A program made the translations under genes and the position numbers. From Closterium sp. Naga37s-1 (taxonomy: Eukaryota; Streptophyta; Zygnematophyceae; Desmidiales; Closteriaceae), in NCBI GenBank assembly GCA_947471745.1, contig CANJKZ010000400.1, forward strand, positions 1 through 64,000: a stretch of 64,000 bases of DNA, given 5' to 3'. Of the stretch, positions 1 to 12,918 are shown in pieces (position 1 is the stretch's first letter; every line of letters starts with the position of its first letter). Below the pieces are notes generated by a model that did not search any database, was not told where the DNA came from, and worked only from the letters and a program-made list of their open reading frames with translations.

Positions 1-2018
1 CCTCGTCCGCGTCCTCCTTCTGTCCTCGGCACTCACATTATGGCACTTCGTCCATCCTCTGTTCCACTGCGAGTTCCCCTGCCGCCTCCTCCTGAGTCCT
101 CTCTTCCTGCCATTCCTGACCCTGAGTCTTACTTAGCTCGTGCTGCCAGTCCTACTATCCCTCGTCTTCTAGCCACTGCTGTCACCGACCCTTCGTTTGA
201 GTCCACTACTACGTCTACCCTAGTTGCTGAGCTTGTTGACTTTGCTGCCGCCTGTCGTCTTGACTACGTCGCTAATATTGTTGCTGAGTCTGAGTCTGCC
301 TGACCTCCGTCCATCGGGGGTGAGTGTGCTCTTGGCACGGACGTCCTTGAGGACAGGCAGGAGGAATTTGAGTGTCTTGCAGCTGCTGTACCTCATCTAG
401 TGGCCATGCTGCTTCCACCTGAGGGAGACCCGGATGCACCAGACATCCCGACCCCGCACTCTTACGCAGAGGCGATTACGGGTCCCTACTCCTCTCAGTG
501 GCAGACAGTCATGGACGCAGAGATGGCATCCTGGATGTCCATAGGCACCTACCTCGACGCCATTCCCCCTCCTGGGGCGAACATAGTCGATGGCATGTGG
601 ATTTTCAGAGTGAAGCGGCCGCCGGGTTCTCCGCCTGCCTTCAAGGGTCGTTACGTTGCACGAGGCTTCAGTCAGCGACAGGGAGTTGACTACTTCCGGA
701 CCTTCTCCCCTACCCCGAAGATGACCACTCTTCGGGTGCTGCTGCACGTTGCTGCTCAGCATGACTACGAGCTTCACTCTCTTGACTTCAGCACAGCTTT
801 CTTATAGGGCAGCCTGCACGAGGAGATCTGGCTGCACCGCCCACCTGGCTTCACTGGGTTGTTTCCTGCAGATACCCAGTGGAGCCTCCGACGGCCAGTC
901 TACGGTCTCCGCCAGGCGCCTCGCGAGTGGCACGAAACACTGAGGACGACGCTTGCCGCTCTTAAGTTTGCTCCTTTGTCTACTGACCCGTCGTTGTTTC
1001 TGCGCATCGACACTTCGCTGCCGCCATTCTACATCCTAGTGTACGTCGACGACTTGGTTTTTGCCACTGCTGACACTGAGGCACTGGCCCTTGTGAAGTC
1101 GGAGCTGAAGAAGAGACACACCTGCACTGACCTGGGTGAACTGCACAGCTATCTTGGCTTGCACATCACCCGAGACAGAGCACGGCGCACCATCACCCTG
1201 ACTAAGTCACACATGGTGCACCAGGTCCTTGAGCGCTTCGGCTTTCGGTACTCCTCGCCACTCCTCTGCCTACCGGTCACTCGCTCTCAGCTCCACCTTC
1301 GGACGAGTCTGTAGAGCCGAGTGGCCCGTATCCAGAGCTTGTGAGCTGCCTCATGTACCTGATGACCTGCACTCGACCTGACCTTGCCTACCCTCTTAGC
1401 ATCTTGGCACGCTACGTTGCGCCCGGGAGACACCGACCAGAGCACTGGGAGGCCGCTAAGAGGGTGGTGCGCTACTTGTGCAGTACGTCGGGCATGGGGC
1501 TCGTGCTTGGAGGATGGGGTCCAGTTGTCCTCAGTGGACACGCGGACGCTTCTTGGGTTGACGACTTGGCTACGCAGCGGTCGTCACAGGGTTACACTTT
1601 CAGCCTTGGCTCTGGCTCTGTTTCCTGGCGGTCTACCCGCTCGTCTTCTGTTCTCAGTTCCAGTTGTGAGGCTGAGATCTACGCAGGGGCCATGGCTGCA
1701 GAGGAGTTACGCTAGCTCACCTACCTGCTAACCGACTTGGGAGAGTGGCCTCGTTCTTCTCCAGTTATGTACGTAGACAACAAGGCCATGATTGCCTTGT
1801 GTCAGGAGCACGGAATGGAGCACAGAACGAAGTACATCGCTCTGCGTTACTTCCTTGCTCGAGAGTTGCAGCAGCGTGGTCTGCTTCGTCTTGCATACGT
1901 GGCCACTAGCGCCAACACTACTGATATATTCACCAAGGCACTTCAGTCTGGTGATCATCAGCGTTTCTGTACTGTTTTAGGCCTTGTGCCTACTTTGCCT
2001 CACTCGCTCACTGCGTGA
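1..2018 (+). pseudogene. copia pol remnant: RT and RNase H (element A)
   Basis: The reading frame codes for the linker, reverse transcriptase and RNase H of a Ty1/copia polyprotein. Visible marks are the RT start around WIFRVKRPPGSPPAFK (about 598-645), the catalytic VYVDDLVF (about 1039-1062), the CLMYLMTCTRPDLAYPL block (about 1350-1398) and the RNase H part with SSSCEAEIYAGAMAAEELR (about 1660-1715) and YVDNKAMIALC. It is broken: TGA at 301, TAG at 805 (a Gln in sister copies), loss of a few bases near 1255 that shifts frame, and TAG at 1713 (a Trp in sister copies). The last frame ends at 2018. No functional product is expected. Confidence 0.9.
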
Positions 2019-2245
2019 ATTTGCTTGTACTGTGATCTATATATATACCTGCATGCTTACTCTTGCTAGGATATGATCACTGTACTGTTTGTTCTCTTTT
2101 ATATAACTCTGCATGTGAACTTGCCTCGTGGCCATTTGCTTGTGCTTGGAATGTGTGGTGACTTCGTGATCCACCCCGAGCTTGCTTTGCTTTTCTTGAC
2201 TGGTTTTGTGACCACTTGTTCTCCCCCACTTTGCCTATGGGGGTG

Positions 2246-2376
2246 TGTCAGAATGTTTTAGTGCTTACTTGTGTAGGCTATAGTGGGGTAGCCCATAAGG
2301 GGTACAACCCAATTAGGGTTAGTACTTGTACCAACTTTCTGCTCAATGCAATCCATTCTCGTTCGTTAGTTTGACA
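2246..2376 (+). repeat. 3' LTR of copia element A
   Basis: A 131-bp LTR bounded by TG...CA. It starts directly after the polypurine tract. It holds the GGGGTAGCCCATAAGGGGTA block shared by all short-LTR copias here. Confidence 0.9.
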
Positions 2377-2812
2377 TGACGGCGCGGCAACGAGCAGGCG
2401 CGGGCTTAGGAATAGGTATGCATGGGTAGCACGGGTGTCAGCAAATGAGGAAACTGCGTTGGGAGTAAAGCGACGTAAGTGTCTGTTATCAAACAAAGGC
2501 GTGGGGTGAAAGGCTAGACTAGTGGCCAAAGGGACAAGCCAAGGGATGCGTGGGAACGGGAAGTGGGTGGAGGTGAGTCTCTTGTGAGTCTTGCTCGACT
2601 CCTGAGGTTTTGGAACACTTGTGAGAGGAGAATCAATGCCTGGTGTAACATACCCGGGGACACCCGCAAATTCGGCATGATTGACGGTGGGACTGTCGAA
2701 CTGGTGTGCAGTACCAGAAATATATCCGAAATTCAGCGCACCTACACGAATCTCCATGACTAAGATTTCAGCCAACCCCCCCGTTAAGACGCTGGTCAGG
2801 CAGTGTACACCA
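2377..2812. other. flank between copia A and the hAT element
   Basis: About 430 bp with no recognisable gene. A 165-codon frame on the minus strand (2278-2775) overlaps the LTR and matches no family I know, so I do not call it. Confidence 0.5.
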
Positions 2813-2960
2813 GGGCTCTCGTTATCAGGGTAAAATACCCTTTTTGCACTGACTGGCGGCCGCTTTTTTTCAGTTACCCTTTTCGAGGCAGGGTAGTGGG
2901 ATTTTTACCCTAGGCCATTAAGTGTAAATTTTTTTTTACCCTTTGAAATACAGCGTGCCT
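2813..2960. repeat. left terminal and subterminal repeats of the hAT element
   Basis: CAGGG terminus followed by repeated short blocks: CAGGGTAAAATACCC, GTTACCCTTTTCGAGGCAG and TTTACCCTAGGCC, with T-runs between them. The ACCCT/AGGGT inverted pairs recur at 13085-13155. hAT transposases commonly bind such subterminal motifs (family knowledge). Confidence 0.6.
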
Positions 2961-5547
2961 CAAAATTTTCCCTGACTGTAGAGGGTACTTTTCCAGTTAC
3001 ACTGATACGGATTTCTTGCAAGCGAGGATTTCAAACCTTAACAGAATGCGAAACGGACAACAAGACCAACACTCACAAAAAACAATATCACCCCCAGGTG
3101 GATTCACGCGAATTTCCACGCGTCCTGCCGCGAAAGTACCACATTGGTGGAACTGGCAGCCACCGTGCCAGCGCAACACGGAATCAAGGCCAGAGCAGCA
3201 TTTGACAGCTGCCAGACTTGTCTAGTAGCGCGCCGATAGGACAGCGGGGCATGCCATCCTCCTTTCGTGCTGAACAGGGCACCTCCTGGCAGCCACAAGT
3301 GACCACCGTGAGCCATGCAATTACGCGCTCCGGGGTCATCACGTGTGTTGGAGGAGGGGGTCGTTATCCCAAGAACACCCCATCTTTCTCATCCTTCTCA
3401 TACCCTCGGTGTGAGAACCACCTCCTGGGAGGTCTCTCACATGTGGTAGTCATGCCTGCCGAGCAAACTCCTCAATCTCCCGCGGTAGTGCGTAATGGCC
3501 TTTCTGTGCTGGGAGTTATTCCTCTCCCTGCTGAGACCTACAGCGTGCCCATCTCGCCGTTGCCACCACCCGCTTCTCCCGTGCGTAGTGTGGGTATTGT
3601 ATACCCGTTCGAGCCGCCGTCGACTCCTGCTGACTGGGAGCTGCACCCGTCAATTGTTCTCGTGCCAGGCGGTGGTGAAGGGTCATCTAGACCCTCCGCG
3701 GGTTCACCGTCCACTGTGAACAGCACCCCGGGGAAACGCCCACGTGTGGGAGCGAAGTACACGCAGCAGCGGCTATGGGGAGCCCCGCCACCCCGAAAAG
3801 AAGCTTCACCGCAACGTCCAGTAGCGACCCAAGACGAGGCGCCCGCAAAAACTACCGGTGACGTTCTCTACGAGACCATAAAGCATCGCTTTGAGACAGA
3901 GTGGAAAGGTAAATTCAAGTGGTTGCGTCTTATTCGGATGCCTAACGGAGAAGCAAAACTCAAGTGTGACATCTGTGTGCAGCATGGCGACCCCGCAGCT
4001 CACACTAGCTACGGTGTGAGAGGTGAAGGTGGCCGCGACCTGCAGATAGGAAGCGTCCGGGCCCATTCCTCAACACGAGCCCACAAGAGCGCAGTCAAGA
4101 ACCAAGAAGAAGCTGCAACTGAGAAGGAGAAATAGGCGAAACTAAATCGGTGGCAGACAACTGACGCGTCTACGCGTCACATCATTTGCGTGCTTCATAT
4201 TGCGCTTTTTATCTGCAGGGCGGATGCACCCGTCTCGATGTTCATCCCGCTCTGCTGGTTCTTGGCAAAGGAAGGCTTTCCAGACCTTCCGAACGGTGGC
4301 GGATATGGCGCCTACTACACTGAGTAAGCGCATGTTTTTTTAATGGTAGCCACGGGTGATATTCACATATACTGATGTTGTTATCTGTTGTTATGTGCAG
4401 ATATGGCTTCAGAGAGAATCTCCGGGCCATCTCAACGTACCTACAAGAACTGCAACGATCGCACTTGCTGGAGTCGCCTTGGATTGGCTTGTCCCTGGAC
4501 GAGAGCACAGACCGAATCCACGGCAAACATCTAATCGTTTACGCTACTTTTTTCCGTGGCACGGGTGTGGTCAACGAGTTCATAACGCTGATCACTGTTG
4601 ACCGTGCTGATGCAGCCTCTCTGACCTCTGCTGTGGTGCAGTACCTGACAGGGATTGGCTTGGATCTCCAGAAGATCTCTGCCATTTCAACGGACGGCGC
4701 TAGTGTCATGACAGGCAAGAACAACGGGGTTGTCGCCCGTCTGCGCATGAGGATCTCGCACCTCGCCTCCACGCACTGTGTCGCTCATCGGTGAGTGTCT
4801 CTCCGTGCACTCGGTGGGAAAGCGATGCACCATTTTTAACTTCATTACCATAACTCGTACTTTGTTTACTTGGCAGGGAGGCTCTAGCCGCAAGCGATGC
4901 CGCGAATGCTGTGCCAGAACTTTACATGGTTGACGACGTCATCCGTGGCTTTGCAGATCTCATCTCGCGATCCAACGTCAAGTACGAGAAGTTTCATAAC
5001 ATTCAGCATGTTTTCTGCAAGACGAACCTGGAGGCACAAGGGATACACACCGTTCGCTGGCTGTCACGTGGTGAGGCCGTCCAACGCTTCCTCGAGATCC
5101 TGCCTGCAGCCATCGTGGTGCTCAAAGAGTACAACAATGACCTGTACGAGATTGCCACGTCGTTCAAGTTTCAGTGGTTGCTCCGGCTGCTTGCTGACGT
5201 GTTGTGGGAGCTAAACATCTGAACCAACGGTTCCAGCAACGGCAGGTAAGCGAATCCGAATTTCATAGACTACTTACGCCCAGAAAGGAGTGTCGCTAAC
5301 CCTGTCTTCTATGCTGTCTGAACAGATCGACGTCACGCTCGTGTCTCATCTCGTGGACCAGACACGAATGCGCATGAAGAACCGGTACTTAAACTTTTCG
5401 CCGGATCATCACTTCGGGAGTGGAGAGAAGATGACACTGAACGACTTCATTCAGCGCCATCAGAAGATGGACAAGCGGGAGGTGAAGGCAGAGGGCGTGG
5501 ACAGTGATGGCAACCCCGTGAAATTCAGCTACACGCTGCACGAGAAT

Positions 5548-6366
5548 TGTTATAGTCACAATAGGCTTGAATGTGCCTAAAACGAAAGATAGAGAGCACA
5601 GACGGATTTCTGCACAGCGGCTTCAAACGTTGATAGCGTTCTGCTCACAGCTGCAAATGACTTGATTCAAATTGGATCTGGAGTGTCTTCACGTCGTCTA
5701 CAATTATCAATTTAGATTGCACGATTTGATAAAGAATTGACGACACAGCGTCGGTTTGAACGAACGGTACTATGGCAGCCACTATAGTCTTAGAACACAA
5801 GATAGGAAGAGTTACGAGTTGGGAATGACTCCCAGCTCCTACAAACCCCAAGAGCCGAGGTACAGTGATGTGGAACAGTGCCACACTGTCCCCAACCACG
5901 AAGGGTCTCGAAACTACCCTTCACTAGGGCCTACACCAAGTGAAATGTTACACTACACAAAGTAATGTAACTATCTTCAATATCTTGAGGTGTACCCTTT
6001 TGGCGAGCTTCGAAATCACTTGAGGCTTGACACCAAGGCTCGGGCTCTTCATCACAAACTCATCCTTGAGTTCTTGATGGGTCTGCTGCACACACCTGCG
6101 ACACGCCGAACGTTCGACACAGGACAAAATAGAAACCGCGCACGACAAAATAGAAACCGCGCGCGAGACACAAACGACCGCGTAACACGCGTCTAGCGAT
6201 AACTCGCTATTGACTCGACACACACACTCGACATCATGACTCAACATTCACACACAATTATAAGCATGAAATATACATTATCCCATGCCCTCATACCATT
6301 CCATACACACACACATTCACGCACACGGACAACAAGCCGAGTGCAAACCGTAGGGTTGCACCAACA
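5548..6366 (-). repeat. 3' LTR of copia B
   Basis: An 819-bp direct repeat of 11211-12029 bounded by TG...CA. Read on the plus strand it starts TGTTATAGTC and ends CACCAACA. Confidence 0.97.
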
Positions 6367-6407
6367 AACTCCCCCTCGGATTGTTGGCCTTAGGATATGT
6401 TGCTCTC

Positions 6408-9400
6408 TCAGTTCAGAGCCATCCCAGCCAGCTTGCAACACTTCCAATGCTGCTGCTCCACCAGCCTCTTGGTCATCATGTCAGCCGACTGCCCCGTGGT
6501 CTTCACGTAGCGCAACTCAACTTCACCCGCGGTTACCATGCTCCTCGTCCAATGCCACTTCACCCTCATGTGCTTCGTGAGTCCATGCAACACAGGGTTC
6601 TTAGCAAGAGCAATGGCACCCTGGCTGTCACAGTACAGTGGGGTAGGTCCTTGCTGCTCCTCCCCCAATTCAGCCAACAAACGCCGCTGCCACACAATCT
6701 CCCGTACGGCACGGAAGAGTGCCATGTACTCGGACCCCACCGAGCTCAAAGCTTGGTCAACCTGCTTCTTGCTCTCCCAAGCAGTTGGGCCTCCACCAAC
6801 ACAGCAAATGAACCCTCCAACACTTGTCATGTCCTCTGGTTCTGATGCAAAAGAAGCATCCGAGAATGCGGTGAGGAACAAACGCCCGGGTTCAACACCA
6901 TCCGCGCCCTTTTGGCGCCTTTGTGCCGCCGCCGAGTATTGCAGCCCAACGGTCGGTGTTTGGCCAAGATACTTGGCCACCCTCATTCCAGCTGCTACCT
7001 GCTCCTCATTAGGGCATTGCACAACCCTAGCCAGCTGCCCGGTAGCAAACGCGACGTCCGGTCGGGTGTTTACCGCCGCATACATGAGGCTGCCCACCAA
7101 CGAGTGAAATCGGCGCCTCTCCTCTTCACCAACGCTCTCCTCCTCTGGTCCCTTCACACACTTGAACCCAGAGGGAAAGGGTGTAGCCACATGGCCTTCA
7201 CTCTGCCCAAAGTTGGCAGCCAATGCCTCCAGGTACTTTCGTTGATGCACCCGCATGCACCGCTTCTCCACATCTCGTTCGATGTGGAGCCCAAGGTAGA
7301 AGCTCACGTCACCAAGGGCCTTGCACTTGAACTTGTCTTGAAGCTTCAGCATCACCTCCTTCACAAGGTCAGAAGAGGGTGAGAAAATGAGGATGTCATC
7401 CACATAAACCACCATGAAACTCCTCTGCTCCCCTCGCCAAGCATGAACAAGGAGTGATCGGCCGTTGAGGGAGTGAAGCCGATCCCCTCCAACACTTCGC
7501 GCAGCTTCATGTACCATTGCCTAGGGGCCTGCTTCAGCCCATAGAGGGCCTTCTTCAGCTTCCACACTCTGCCACTACCATCATCAAACCCCTCTGGCTG
7601 CGCCATAAAAATTTCCTCCTCAAGGATGCCGTTAAGGAATGCCGTTACGATGTCCATTTGCTTTACTACCCATCCTTTGATGGCGGCTCCCGCGAATAGG
7701 GTTCGCAGCGTCGTCGGCTTCACCACAGGGGCAAACAGCTCCTTGAAGTCCACCTTCTCCTTCTGCTGGTACCCCTTGGCTACAAGCCTAGACTTGTAGC
7801 GCTCGATCTTGCCGTCGGCATCCGACTTGATTTTGAAGAGCCACTTGGACGTTATCGCCGTACGCCCCTCCGGTAGCTCCACCAATTCAAACGTGTCATT
7901 CTCCTCGATGCTCTTCAGCTCACTCTCCATGGCCTTCTTCCACTCCTCAGCATCACTACTCTCCAAAGCCTCCTTGAGAGTTGCTGGTTCTCCCGGCATC
8001 TCCACCGGAGAGAAGAACGCGAAGGCACACTCCTCGTAGTCACTCTCCTCGTCGTCTCCGACCATCATTGCCGCTCCGGCCAGGGCTGTCTTGCCCTGCT
8101 TTCCCGGCGCATCATAGGTCAGCCTATTAGGGGGTTGAACTCTCCTCTTCCCCCTTCCTTCCTCCTCAGCTGCAGGGACTTGAAGGCCTTGGCGTTGCTG
8201 CGGTGTGGCTCGAATCCGTGGAGCACTCGTAGTACGGGAAGGAAGTGACGGTGCACGCTCGCTCACTTGCTGCACCTCCTCCTCTTCTTCCTCTGCATCA
8301 TTGGCCTCCTCTCCCCCATTCACAAGGGAGGATTGCCTTGTGGTTGTGCTGCCGCTGCTCAGTTCCAAAGGCAGCTCCACATGCTCCAAACCGGAACTCT
8401 TCACCTCCCCAAACCGCACGCCTATCTTCGCCTCATTCTCCGCCTTCCAATCCTTGTACATGAAGTTCTCCATGAACTTGCAGTCCCTGCTCACCAAGAA
8501 CTTCTTGGTGAATGGGTCCCAAAGAAGTCATCCCTTGCTGTTTTGAGCCATGCCCAAGTGCACGGCCCACACCGCCTTGGCACCAAGCTTGTTGTGCCGA
8601 AGATGCTTAGGCACGAGCGCCATGCACATGCACCCGAACACCCGAAGCATATCCACCTTTGGCTTCCTTCCTAGCCACTCCACATAGGGCACCCATTTGT
8701 CTGCTCCCACATGAGTCAAGGCTCTGTTCTTGGCCACACACGCGCTCCGCACCGCATCAGGCCAGAAATAGTCGGGTAGCCCGGCTTCAATGAGCAACCC
8801 GCGTGCCGCCTCCGTGATTGTGCGGTTCGCTCGCTCGGCGATGCCGTTCATTGCAGGGGAGTATGGCATGGTGAGGGAGTGCCGAATACCATTCTTCTTC
8901 AGCCACAACCCAAACCCCTTGTTCAGGAACTCTCCCCCTCGATCGGTGCGGATTGACTTGACTAGACGGTCTTGTTGCCGCTCCACCATCGGGAACCAAT
9001 CCGTCTTCAACGTTTCAGCCACGTCGCTCTTCTTGGCCAGCACGTACACCCAAGTCATGCGGGTGTAGACGTCGACAATGGTGAGAAAATACTCAGCTCC
9101 AGCAGCTCCAAGCTTCAGGGGGCCCACCTCGTCCATCACCACCTCATCAAGCGGTGCCTTTGCCGTTGCCTCCGAACTAGGGAACGGAAACCGGGTGAAC
9201 TTGGCTTGAATGCACGTCGGGCAGCCAAGCACCTCATCGGGCTCCCCCTTCACACGTATGCCAGCAACCATCTCATTCTTCACTAGCTGCTGCAAGATGG
9301 GCAGGGCCACATGCCCCATGCGCCGATGCAAGGTGAGCCAATCACACTCCCCCGTAACCGAAGTTGGATTGGAGAATGCCGCGCTCGCAATAGCGCCCCA

Positions 9401-11176
9401 CATACTCTCTCCGTAGTCCTCCTCCGCTGCTGCCTCTGGGTTCTCCTCACCCTTTTGCTGCTCCTTGGTTGCTGCACCACTCTCCTTAGGTTCACTGAAC
9501 TTGCTGGTCCCTCCAGGTTTGCTCTTCTTGAGCTCATTCTCCTTAGCGCGACCGTTCGCGCCATCGTCGCTACCGACCGCTCCATCCTTGGTGCTGATGC
9601 TTGCTGCCACTTGCCTCTCCTTAGGCATAGGGACCACTGGGATCTGCCACATCTCGTTGTAGACATCCCTGTCCTCATGAAGGTCCCAAAGAATTCGATC
9701 GCCAAGCCTTGCGGTGTAGGTCTTGGCTCCCTTCGAGTTCGTGTCCATGCCGGCCTTTGCCAACCGCCGCACGGAAATCAGGTTTGCAGCAAGGCTGGGC
9801 ACCCAAAGCACGTTCTTGAGGCCCACCATCTTCCCATCAGCACCCTTGAACATGGCCTTGCCCATGCCTTTCACCTCTGCTCGCTGCCCCAAAGCCGATG
9901 TGACATGCTTCACCGGTGACGGCTCGAGTTCGGTGAGCAAGTCCGGGCGAGGTGTCATGCTATAGGTAGCGCCACTATCAATCACCCAATAGTCCAGGGG
10001 GTGTAGGGTCACCTTCCCCACAGCTGCTGGCTCCTCAAAGCCTTCATCCTTCTCTGGACCAGCCGGTACTTGCGTCGACACGAAGTAGAATAGACCCGGG
10101 TATCGATCGTCGCTCGGGTCCTTGTCGTTGTCTCCGCTCTTCATGTTTGCAGCTCCGCCACCGCGACCGCCACGGCCTCCACGGCCTCGTCCTCTCCCTC
10201 CTCCTGCTCCTCTACCCTCTTGGCCTTGAGCAGGGGTCCAACCATCAGGGAGTTTGTAGCAGTCGCGCCACATGTGTCCGCTCTTGTGGCAATAGTGACA
10301 CTCGCCGTCGAATCGGCCGCGACCGCGTCCGTAGCTCTTGTCGTCGCTGCCGTAACCGCCACTCCTGCGGCCTCCGCAGAAGTTGCTGCCACCAAACCTT
10401 CCTCCCCCTCGTCCTCTGCCTCTTCCTCGACCATATCCACGGCCGATGCTCGCTGCCCCAGCGCCATCCGCACTCGCCAACTCACGGCGGCGGAAATCCT
10501 CTTGAAGGATAGCTCGCTTCACGTCTTCAAGCGAGAGGCGGGGCAAGTCGCGATTAAGGTTGATGATGAGCGAGGACCATGACTCTGGGAGTAAGGCCAG
10601 CAACTTGGTCTTCTTTTGGAGCTCACTGTAGTTCAAATCAGCTCCCTCAAGCCGCGTCAACAAGTCGAAGAATTTCTGCACCCCTTCTTCAACCGCTTCG
10701 TCTTCTTCAATTCGTAGTGCCGCCATTTGCCGTTCCAACACCACCGCTACCGCCGCTGTTGCAGGAGCATGTACACCCTTGAGAGCAGCCCATGCCTTTG
10801 GTCCTTTCTCTGGTTCACGCTGGAATGGCTTGATGTGACGGATCTGACTGCTCCCCAACGCTTGCCCAAGTAAGAGATAGCCTTGTGCGCTCTTCCGCAC
10901 CCACGGGCTCTTCTCCGGGTCGTTCTCGGGGCGCTTCTCCGTTCCTTCCATCACCTCCAGCAGGTCATAGTGGTCAAAGATGTTCTCCATCTTGAAGGAC
11001 CATTCAGCAAAGTTGTCACCGTTGAACTTGTCAAGCCCAAACACCCTAGGCTCATCCCTAGGTGGGCCAAGACTTGGTTGCATGAGCGCCATGGCTGAAT
11101 CACGGGGTTGGCCTTGAGCTTGAGCTTCTCCACTGCCACCAGCACCTCTGCCACCCCTTTCCTCAGGTCCAGACAT
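6408..11176 (-). pseudogene. gag-pol polyprotein of copia B, one stop and one frameshift
   Basis: Single-frame copia polyprotein read from ATG 11176 (MSGPEERGG). In order: gag (about 11100-10350), zinc knuckle CHYCHKSGHMWRDC (about 10305-10265), protease DSGATYSM (about 9980-9957), integrase zinc-binding part with HRRMGH and CPTCIQAKF (about 9340-9200), integrase core with RTDRGGEF (about 8955-8930), RT with YVDD (about 7410-7398), and RNase H with SEYMALF (about 6725). Two lesions break it: TGA at 8530-8528, after AQNSKG where sister copias suggest Trp, and a one-base shift near 7425 just before FMVVYVDD. Either lesion alone blocks a full polyprotein. Apart from these two points the frame is open for about 1,590 codons, which fits a very recent loss or sequencing error. 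Confidence 0.93.
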
Positions 11177-11210
11177 TGTCGAAACTGCTCCAAGGGGCTC
11201 TGATACCACT

Positions 11211-12029
11211 TGTTATAGTCACAATAGGCTTGAATGTGCCTAAAACGAAAGATAGAGAGCACAGACGGATTTCTGCACAGCGGCTTCAAACGTTGATAGC
11301 GTTCTGCTCACAGCTGCAAATGACTTGATTCAAATTGGATCTGGAGTGTCTTCACGTCGTCTACAGTTATCAATTTAGATTGCACGATTTGATAAAGAAT
11401 TGACGACACAGCGTCGGTTTGAACGAACGGTACTATGGCAGCCACTATAGTCTTAGAACACAAGATAGGAAGAGTTACGAGTTGGGAATGACTCCCAGCT
11501 CCTACAAACCCCAAGAGCCGAGGTACAGTGATGTGGAACAGTGCCACACTGTCCCCAACCACGAAGGGTCTCGAAACTACCCTTCACTAGGGCCTACACC
11601 AAGTGAAATGTTACACTACACAAAGTAATGTAACTATCTTCAATATCTTGAGGTGTACCCTTTTGGCGAGCTTCGAAATCACTTGAGGCTTGACACCAAG
11701 GCTCGGGCTCTTCATCACAAACTCATCCTTGAGTTCTTGATGGGTCTGCTGCACACACCTGCGACACGCCGAACGTTCGACACAGGACAAAATAGAAACC
11801 GCGCACGACAAAATAGAAACCGCGCGCGAGACACAAACGACCGCGTAACACGCGTCTAGCGATAACTCGCTATTGACTCGACACACACACTCGACATCAT
11901 GACTCAACATTCACACACAATTATAAGCATGAAATATACATTATCCCATGCCCTCATACCATTCCATACACACACACATTCACGCACACGGACAACAAGC
12001 CGAGTGCAAACCGTAGGGTTGCACCAACA
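11211..12029 (-). repeat. 5' LTR of copia B
   Basis: An 819-bp copy of 5548-6366 with one visible substitution at 11366. It should carry the element's promoter. The primer binding site lies two bases inside it. Confidence 0.97.
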
Positions 12030-12918
12030 AGAATCCCATCGAAGGGCAGGAGCCGGACGGAGATTTAACGGCTTGTTTCGAGCTGTCGCTGAAGTTTGTG
12101 CGTGCTGTCGACAAGGAGCTGGAGTGGCGGATGAAGGACCTGGAGGAGCTGGAGGGGTGTAAGCTATTTCGGTCAGCCTCATACGTACCTGACGATGCCA
12201 AACGTGTGGAAAACTTCAAAATATGGCTGGCTAAACTGCACAAGCTCTACAGGAAGAAGCTTCCATGTATGCTCGTAGACCTCATGGTGTGTACCTGACT
12301 GTTCCCGTTCCCTTCAGCGTTGGTTTCCCATCTGCTTCTGCTTTATTCTGTCGTAACAATCGGCACACTCTCATATCTTCTCGTCTGGTCGCTTGTGTAT
12401 CTCCTGGATTGTTTTGTTTAATCCTCCCCCTTCCACCCGATTGCTGCGAGTATAGCCCCGTTTAAACCCGTACCCGTACAACAGGATTCGACTACACCAG
12501 AGCACAGAGCGAGCTCTGGATGTTCACCTCAACAATGTACTCTCAACACAACAACGAGGACTTTCACCAGGCACTCGGGAACATGCTTCGTGACAACGAC
12601 TGGCAGCACTCGTTCCCGAACTTGATGAAGATGTGGCAGGCAGTAGACGTCCTACCGCTGAGCACGGTCGAGTGCGAGAGGGGGTTCAGCAAGCAGAATT
12701 TGATCAAGACGTGGGACCGTGGCAGCATTTCGGACATCACCCTGGAGCATTTGATGCGCTGTTCCCTGCTGCAGTATGACGTGGACTGGTACGAGGTGGT
12801 GTCCATCTTCAGGGGAGAGAGGCTGCGGAGATCGACTAAGGACTTCAGTGGCACAAACCCGGGCGAGGCCATTTTCGCTGAAGCCGTTGAAGAGTCCTCT
12901 GACCCTGTTGGCGAATGA

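Larger units (their letters stand above)
1..2376 (+). mobile_element. Ty1/copia element A, 3' part (cut by window edge)
   Basis: This is the 3' portion of a plus-strand copia retrotransposon: a reverse transcriptase-RNase H remnant, an untranslated tail, the polypurine tract TATGGGGGTG just before 2246, and a 131-bp 3' LTR. The LTR starts TGTCAGAATG and ends GTTTGACA, like the LTRs at 39522, 43285 and 58611, so it belongs to the main short-LTR copia family of this window. The 5' part lies left of the window. The TSD cannot be tested; its right copy would be TGACG at 2377. Confidence 0.9.
5548..12029 (-). mobile_element. young full-length Ty1/copia element B
   Basis: A 6482-bp element with two 819-bp LTRs that differ at one base by eye (A at 5703, G at 11366). 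It is flanked by a 5-bp target duplication AGAAT (5543-5547 and 12030-12034). Inside the 5' LTR (minus strand) lies the primer site TGGTATCAGAGC (11197-11208), as expected for initiator tRNA-Met priming. A GA-rich polypurine tract adjoins the 3' LTR at 6367. Excising it restores the hAT exon in frame. Near-identical LTRs imply a very recent insertion, yet gag-pol carries a stop and a frameshift. Confidence 0.97.
3452..12918 (+). pseudogene. hAT transposase gene, split by copia B and frameshifted
   Basis: Cut-and-paste transposase of the hAT superfamily. Exons read by eye: 3452 to about 4130 (ends with a BED/TTF-like finger, CDIC then HSSTRAHKSA), 4219-4323, 4401-4790, 4877-5250, 5326-5547 continuing at 12035-12286 after copia B is removed, and 12485-12918. 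Exon 3 has the LSLDESTD and ISTDGASVMTGKNNGV blocks of the RNase H fold and ends HCVAHR. The last exon is the C-terminal dimerisation domain (LPLSTVECERGFSKQNLIKT). The start ATG at 3452 is the last in-frame Met before the proline-rich N-terminus. ATG at 3251 is the alternative. Lesions: a one-base loss near 5218 puts a TGA in exon 4, although the family-like residues LNQRFQQRQ resume one frame over, and copia B sits in exon 5. The exon 1 donor is unclear. Confidence 0.85.

Noticed and set aside
2278..2775. A 165-codon minus-strand gene
   Set aside because: It overlaps the copia A LTR and shows no recognisable motif.
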